A stretch of 64,000 nucleotides of DNA from Moniliophthora roreri (taxonomy: Eukaryota > Basidiomycota > Agaricomycetes > Agaricales > Marasmiaceae), in the NCBI GenBank assembly GCA_001466705.2, contig LATX02000226.1, positions 1 through 64,000 of the forward strand. The letters run 5' to 3'. Every line of letters begins with the position of its first letter. Within the stretch, counting starts at the first letter, position 1. The notes beneath the pieces are model-generated. The model saw only the letters and a program-made list of their open reading frames with translations. It was not told where the DNA came from and ran no database searches. The translations under genes and the position numbers were made by a program. Shown piece by piece: positions 58,430-64,000 of the stretch.

Positions 58430-61400
58430 CATAGTGTGTGTAAGATACAAGGAACTCTCTGGGTCGTTTCTTCAGCCTGTGTCTGACAATGGCGTCTACC
58501 TTGTATTCTTTGAATCCTTCAATGAGATCTGGTGGTGGTTCCATAAAGCTCAGTCCATGCACTTCTGTTTGTTTGTATAGGGACAGTAATGCAGTGTGAA
58601 ATACTAGATGTATTTTCCATTGGTGGGGGAGTTCCAATCTGTATGTCACTGGTCCCATTATTTCAGATATTGGGAAGGGTCCTTCTTGTTTTGGAGCTAG
58701 CTTCTTTGATGGATATCCTATGACCAGGTTCCTTCCTTCGGGCCATGCCTTCTGTCCTATTTTGAATGTGTCCAGTTTCTGTTTTTCCCTCCTTATCATT
58801 TGTTGCCTTGCCAATTCTAACAGGCTTGATGTCTCTTCTCGTACTCTTTTTAACTCCAAAAATCTTTCCTCTACTGATAGAATGTTTGTTTTTGTGAATA
58901 CTGTGGGGAGCAGTCTCAGGTGATAACCCATCATCATGAAGAATGGGGATTTCTTCAGTATTGAATGGGTTGATCTATTGTTGTGGGCAAACTCCACTAG
59001 AGGCAGGAATTCCTTCCAGTGAGTTTGTTCTTTTGCACAGAAGATTTGGAGATATACTTCGATTTCCTGGTTGACTCTCTCAGTTTCTCCATCTGTTTGT
59101 GGATGAAAAGCTGTGCTCATTGAGTGTTTTACAGACAGTTGCTTTCCCATTTCTTGGAAAACTTCTGCAGCAAATCTGAGGTCTCAATCTGAGATAATGT
59201 GATTGGGGAGTCCAAACCTCTTGTACAATTGCTGAATTAGTATTTCTGCGACCCCTGGAGCATCTACTGTCTTTGTGCATGGAGTAAAAATTACCCCCTT
59301 CATAGAGGAGTGGTCCACCACAACCAAAATACAACTAAATCTGTCACTCTCTGGGAGATCTGTAATGAGGTCCATCGTGCAGACCTGGAATGGGAATGAA
59401 TTTTCTGTTGGTTTTATTGGTTGAATGGGTGTCCTGGTTGGGTGCGTGTTGATCTTCATCTGTTGGCAAGGTACACATCTGTCAACAAAGCTTCTGATAA
59501 ATTTAGCCATTCCAGGCCACCAGAAGTCCCATTGTACTTGTTCCAACATATTCCACTGTCCTGGGTGTCCTACTCCTGGTACTTTGTGTATGGTTCATAC
59601 GATTGATTGTCGTAGCTCGGTGTTATTTGGTACATAAACTCATCCCTGGAAAAATAACAGGTCATCCTTAATTTCCCAATCAGATAGTGCTGATTTGATT
59701 GGCAGCATGCCCTGGAGTAATAGTGACTTCAAAGCCGACTTGTGAAAGTCATCTGGGCCCAATTGTTCTCTAATTTCTTCTCCTAGCTCCAAATTGATAC
59801 TTCGCACAAACAGCTGTTCCAGCAAGAGAATTACGTTGTTGTTGTCATTTTCTTCATTGTCTTGTTCATTTGACCTTCTTGACAGGGCATCTGCCTGTGT
59901 CATACTCTTCCCTGGCATATGAACCAACACTAGATCAAATTCTGATAGGAAGAGGCTCCATCTCACTTGCCTTCAGTTGAGTTTCTGAGCCATCTGGAAG
60001 TATGTGAGATTCTTATGATCTGAAAGAACCACAACTCTATGCTTCCCCCCCATCAGATAGTAACACCATTCGGTCAATGCTCATACAATAGCGAGTAATT
60101 CCCGATCATAGATTTCATAGTTCTGTTCCATGGGAGATAGGGATTTTGACAGGTATCCACATGGGTGCCATTTGCCATCTATCTCTAATTGTCGTAATAC
60201 TGCTCTGGTTGCCCATTTAGAAGTGTCTGCTTCTATTACAAATAGTTGGTTGGTGTCTGGCATGATCAATACTAGTTTGGAAAGGAACTTTTTCTTTAGA
60301 AGGTTGAAGGACAATTGACATTCTTGGGTCCATTTGAATTTCTGTGATTTCTTTGTGAGATCATGAAGAGGTTTGGCTATATGGGAGTATCTTCTGATGA
60401 ATTTTTGATAGAAGTTTCTGAATCCTAAGAAGCTTCATACTCCTTTGACAGTCTTTGGAGCTTCCCATTCGGCTATTCCTGTGAGTTTGATAGGGTCTAT
60501 AGCGATGTGACCTGGTTGGATGACCATCCCCAAGAAGACGACTTCTTTGACATCAAATTCACACTTCTCTGGTTTTAGGTAAAGGTCATGCTTCTGAATC
60601 CTCCACATCAACCTTTTGGTCCTCTCACGATGGTCCTCTGGATCATTTGAAAAGATAAGGATGTTGTCCATATAGACCACACACCATCCTTCATTGATAA
60701 AATCAGAGAGTACATTGTTCATGAATGCTTGGAATGTGGCTGGTGAGTTACTAAGTCTGAAGAACATAATGGTTGGTTTGAAAAGTCCTTTGTTTGTTTT
60801 GAAGGTGGCCTTCCATTGATTGCTGTCTTTAATCTGAATGTTATTGTACCCATTTCAAAGATCCAATTTGGTAAAAACCATAGCTCCTTTCAACTTGTCC
60901 AGTAGTTCAGATATGAGTGGAAGGGGGTAGGCATTTTTGATTGTTCCCTTATTGAGCTTCCTATAATCCTGAGTTGGTTGTAGCACTCCCTTCTCCTTCT
61001 TTGCTACAAAGAAGAAAGAGGATGACATTGGTGATTTTGACTTCCTGATATACCCTTTCTGCAGATTTTCTTCTAGGAATTTATCCTGTTCTTGCTGTTC
61101 TGCTGGGCTAAGCAGGTAAAGCTTACAGTTCCTAGGAACAAAGTCTGGTTTAAGCTCAATTGTGTGGTCATATGTTTGGGAAGGGGGGAAGCATTCTGAT
61201 TTTCCTTTTTCAAACTGGTGTCTGTACCCTTGAAGGTATGATGGGATTAATTCATTGATACTTCTTTTGGTTTCTTCTTTCTGATGTGCAAGTCCCTGGG
61301 ATGCTGTTATTTTGGCTCCTATGAGTACTTCTGCTGGGGTAGTATCCAATATTTCTACAAATCGTTTGATCTGGATTTTTCTCTTCAGGGGAAATTCTAT

Positions 61401-61796
61401 TTCTCCTATTTCCCAGTTGATTTTGGGATTGTGGAGTCTCAGCCAGAGAAGTCCTAGAATCATTTCTTCTTCTCCGATTCCTGAGATCAGGAATTTCTCC
61501 CTGAAGGTCTTCTCTTGTATCTGGAACTCAATCTTGACCACATGTGATATCCAAGCGGTTTTGTTCAGAGTTCTGTCTACATTGAATACCTTGATGTATT
61601 CCAGAAGTTTTTCCCACCTCTTCTCTAACTTCCTAGCTAACGTTGGACTAATAAATCTTCCTCCTGCTCTGGAGTCCAGTAATGCTTGGGTTTCAACAGT
61701 TTGGTTTCCCACTTTATATTGCAGAGGAAGATGCATAGAATTGTGATCAATTTTAGCTAATACAAAGTGTGAAATGGTTACAGGCAGTAAAGGTGT
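58430..61796 (-). pseudogene. pol: Pol of element C: PR-RT-RNase H-IN
   Basis: Order on the minus strand: protease (YKVGNQTVETQALLDSRAGG, 61736 on; DSRA where DSGA is usual), RT entry (VAKKEKGVLQPTQDY), RT core with VVYMDNILIF near 60671 (second Asp changed to Asn), RNase H (60314-60081, EADTSKWATRAVL), linker (59966-59640), HHCC (59549 on; CVPCQQ), integrase core ([29 protein letters not shown], 59150 on) and a C-terminal part ending FLVSYTHY near 58440. The chromodomain end is lost at the junction with H. Several stops and frame breaks. Confidence 0.88.
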
Positions 61797-61813
61797 CGTC
61801 CTCTTCTACTGCT

Positions 61814-61964
61814 TCAAAAACCCATTTGTTCCATGAGGTCCAGGAGTTGGTTCTTTTCCTCGTCTGTTTGCTTGTTTACTAGGGCCTGAATCTTCACAAA
61901 TCTTTCTTCCTTTGTCAATTTCTTCACTTCTTCCTTCTTCACTTCCTTCCCTTTTACCCCATCC
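61814..61964 (-). pseudogene. gag: C-terminal tail of element C gag
   Basis: Minus strand, end of gag (QALVNKQ region, LLDLMEQMGF, TGA) with the GGG TTT T heptamer. Everything upstream, including the zinc knuckle, was separated by insertion of the X element whose 3' LTR ends at 61965. Confidence 0.7.
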
Positions 61965-62409
61965 TGTTATGTTACTTGCACAGCAACGCTAACTCAACTA
62001 CTTCTGAAAGGTAAGACCCTTCGTTACTAGTTTACAAGTTCAAGTTTGAGTTCGTTTAGTGGATGCTAAAGTTCAGAGTTCCCTCAATCGTTGCGTTGAC
62101 ACGAGTATAGATTAATTAGGTCAAGCTAAGGACTTAGAGTCCTAGCTTGAGCGCTTAAATACATACAATCTCGTCATGTAGTCTACGTGATACAACATCC
62201 GATAACTACAATGATTTGATAATAAATACCAACGAAGTCGGGATATAGTACATGCTTTGATAAGAAAAAGGGGACTGGGGAGGTGTAATAGGTCTGATGG
62301 AATAAGAAGCATAGACGTGATAAGAAAAAGAGGACTGGGGAGGTGTAATAAGTCCGATAAAAGAAGAAGCATAGAGACGGGGTAAGAGGAATGTAATAAA
62401 AACATAATA
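61965..62409 (-). mobile_element. 3' LTR of element X
   Basis: 445 bp. On the minus strand it starts (T)ATTATGTTTT, where TGTTATG is expected, and ends GTAACATAACA. It resembles 8557-8994. It contains the aggtcaagcta core and gcgcttaaatacatac. Confidence 0.75.
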
Positions 62410-62446
62410 TTACCCCCCGTTCAAGGCAAAACTCCATATTGCCACA

Positions 62447-63833
62447 TCAAGACTCTCCATCACCATAAAGTTCCATGTCGTAATCATACGATGTATCCAG
62501 CATGTCATCGAGACTCCACATTGCCAGAGTACTCAGTATAGATTCTGTCAGCTGCCAACCTGTAGCCATCTGCAAGTATACCAACAATCCGACGTCAAAT
62601 CTCTGCACCTTCTGTGGATCTGCTCCAACGAACAGGAAATCTGCGTTGCCTCCACTGTTATGGATGGACTCTTCAGCATTCTCCTCCGAGATTCTCGTAA
62701 GGTTCATCATCATAACTGTGATCATCTGGCAAAGAGTCTGGACTCGAACCAGACCCTCGACGCACAATTCGGCAAGACTTTTGTTGGTTAGGGCAGTGTG
62801 AAGATGTATGTCCAGGTTGAGTTGTGAAGCATCACCGGCACATGTACTGCGGGCAATTCTGGGCGAGATGGCGCTCCAATCTGCACACAGGGCAGAGACG
62901 TGGTTGGTAAGCTGAGTCATGGGGGTCGGGAGCGGAGTCAGAGACCTCAAGCTCAGCATCGGTAGGTCTTCGTCATTTGAGGGGATTTGATTTTCCCTGT
63001 CCTCATCCTCGTCCTCATTGGACAGGTCCGCTCCGCCAACTGCGGGGATTATGTCAACCTCTCAGTGGAACCAATGCTTCAGGAGTCTGAAGACTTCTGG
63101 GGTCGGCAGTGGTTGGAGGTTGGAGGTCTTGGGTGGGGGAGTGATTGGTTGGCTCGATCTTAGGTTTGACGTCAGGACAGGGAGTGGGGTCAGGATAAAT
63201 GAGGGTGTCATTGGCTGTGGGTTCGGTGGTCGTACTGGGAGCGGTGGTGATTCTGGGTGAGAGTCGGTCTTCGAGGGTTCAGGGTTTGGAGGTGAGTCGG
63301 GTGAGGAGGCTCCGGGTATCATTGATGTCAGGGTAGCCATTTCCATCAGTTCGTCGTCTGAGCTGGTCGACGACACTGAAGGAGAGGGGATCAGGGTACT
63401 CTGACAGTGCTTAGGGATCTGGGGGAGGTGGCATGGACAAGTGTGAATGATATGGAAACAACGACAGTACCGTGATGGGTCCTTCTAACCCAATGCAATA
63501 GTTGCAGGCATACATTACTTGGTTTGCAATTTCAAGATTGCAGCTGTCAATGATTTTTTCGAATAGGCGGTGTTGGGACTGTAAGAAAAAGAGAGTTTTG
63601 ATGAGGGGTTCCAATCAGTTGTGCTGATCACCGGCTGCTTGCAGTTGGTCGTCATACTGTCTGGAATTAAAGATATGAAGGAGCTGGTAGGGATTCGGGT
63701 GGAGTCCATGTTGGTAGGTGATATTTTCTCCATATTGTCCTTCTCCTGACACAGTAGGAACCAGGCTCGGTCCTCCAGACAGCTGGCCGCCAGAAGTAGA
63801 AGAGGAAGAGGAGGAGGCAGTTGCATTGGACAT
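62447..63833 (-). pseudogene. Third ORF of element X, with zinc-knuckle-like Cys/His clusters
   Basis: Starts MSNATASSSSSSTSGGQ at 63833, 15-20 nt after the pol stop. It shows YQHGLHPNPYQLLHIFNSRQ, a stop near 63615, IGLEGPITV, a Pro/Ser-rich stretch (63376-63062), then, in another frame near 62905-62790, two clusters: LCPVCRLERHLAQNCP (CX2CX4HX4C) and, after YMCR and a TGA, CFTTQPGHTSSHCPN. The C-terminus (62700-62447) is ADPQKVQRF to YGDGES. At least two frame changes. Homologous to the B ORF (48402) and to the fragment at 8167-8518. A nucleic-acid-binding accessory protein is plausible. Confidence 0.7.
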
Positions 63834-63848
63834 GATGTTTAAGTTTTG

Positions 63849-64000
63849 AGAGGGATGGGGTCTTTTGGTTTCAGCTTATGCTTCTTTATATATCCCTTGT
63901 AGATGTCTAGGCAGTTGACCATCCCCTTGGTCCTAATCCACTGATTGTGTGATGAATCGTACCCTGTGTATGACATGAGGAATTCTTGGGGTCGTTTCTT
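63849..64000 (-). pseudogene. pol: C-terminus of element X pol (runs off the window)
   Basis: The minus strand encodes the chromodomain end: KRPQEFLMSYTGYDSSHNQW, then MVNCLDIYKG and KHKLKPKDPIPLKT, stop. Very close to the end of element A pol. The window edge cuts it, so it is marked as partial; open as far as seen. Confidence 0.8.

Noticed and set aside
1..64000. CRISPR arrays, rRNA genes, telomere repeats, bacterial operons
   Set aside because: None seen. Repeats are transposon-derived and not evenly spaced, and gene structure is eukaryotic.

Overview
The window looks like repeat-rich heterochromatin of a filamentous basidiomycete, most likely an Agaricomycete. The reasons are many diverged Ty3/Gypsy chromovirus-type elements with agaric-style proteins, short introns of about 53-62 nt with GT..AG ends and TTAATATT-like branch regions, and heavy CpG-to-TpG/CpA decay. 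I see no convincing intact host gene. Four single-base n gaps (5853, 41556, 50334, 53740) are each flanked by long direct copies of the same sequence, so part of the apparent duplication is probably unmerged contig overlap.

Layout. 1-4124: non-autonomous elements: a 954-bp inverted-repeat element carrying two tRNA-derived SINE-like units, a 327-bp MITE, and a degenerate minisatellite that flips strand. 4125-8166: a 4-kb fold-back element with arms over 1.1 kb. 8167-18819: nested Gypsy elements, including one structurally complete copy, element A (10294-16813: two 421-bp LTRs, TTTTG target duplication, gag, pol and a third ORF), sitting inside older minus-strand material (families B/Y and Z). 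18820-24786: a decayed multi-intron gene next to a long LTR-like repeat, E, that is interrupted by a solo LTR. 24787-32290: more B pol and a chromovirus, element D. 32291-39515: a 1,459-bp tandem duplication, B remnants, and chromovirus F. 39516-45700: element G, with pol on the minus strand, a spliced gene on the plus strand, then a polypurine tract and 3' LTR. 45730-57525: several copies of repeat E, a B-type integrase with a third ORF, and a plus-strand accessory ORF with a cysteine cluster. 57673-64000: minus-strand pol of families H, C and X, nested in that order.

Themes. (1) Families A, B/Y and Z share a 10-12 nt match between the sequence just after the 5' LTR and a point about 30 nt downstream of the LTR TATA box, which suggests self-primed reverse transcription as in Tf1. 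(2) Three kinds of accessory ORF accompany pol: sense ORFs downstream of pol (A, X, B), an antisense spliced gene (G), and convergent or LTR-linked genes (H/E). Several carry Cys clusters. (3) Most in-frame stops are TGA where relatives have Arg, and LTR differences concentrate at CpG, pointing to methylation-linked decay. (4) Two halves of one nested insertion (target duplication CTATA) lie 15 kb apart in opposite orientation, suggesting an inversion.

Family letters (A, B, C, D, E, F, G, H, L, R, X, Y, Z) are my own labels for this window. LTR families: L is linked to element G and possibly D; Y belongs to B; E is possibly linked to H; X and Z are related to A.
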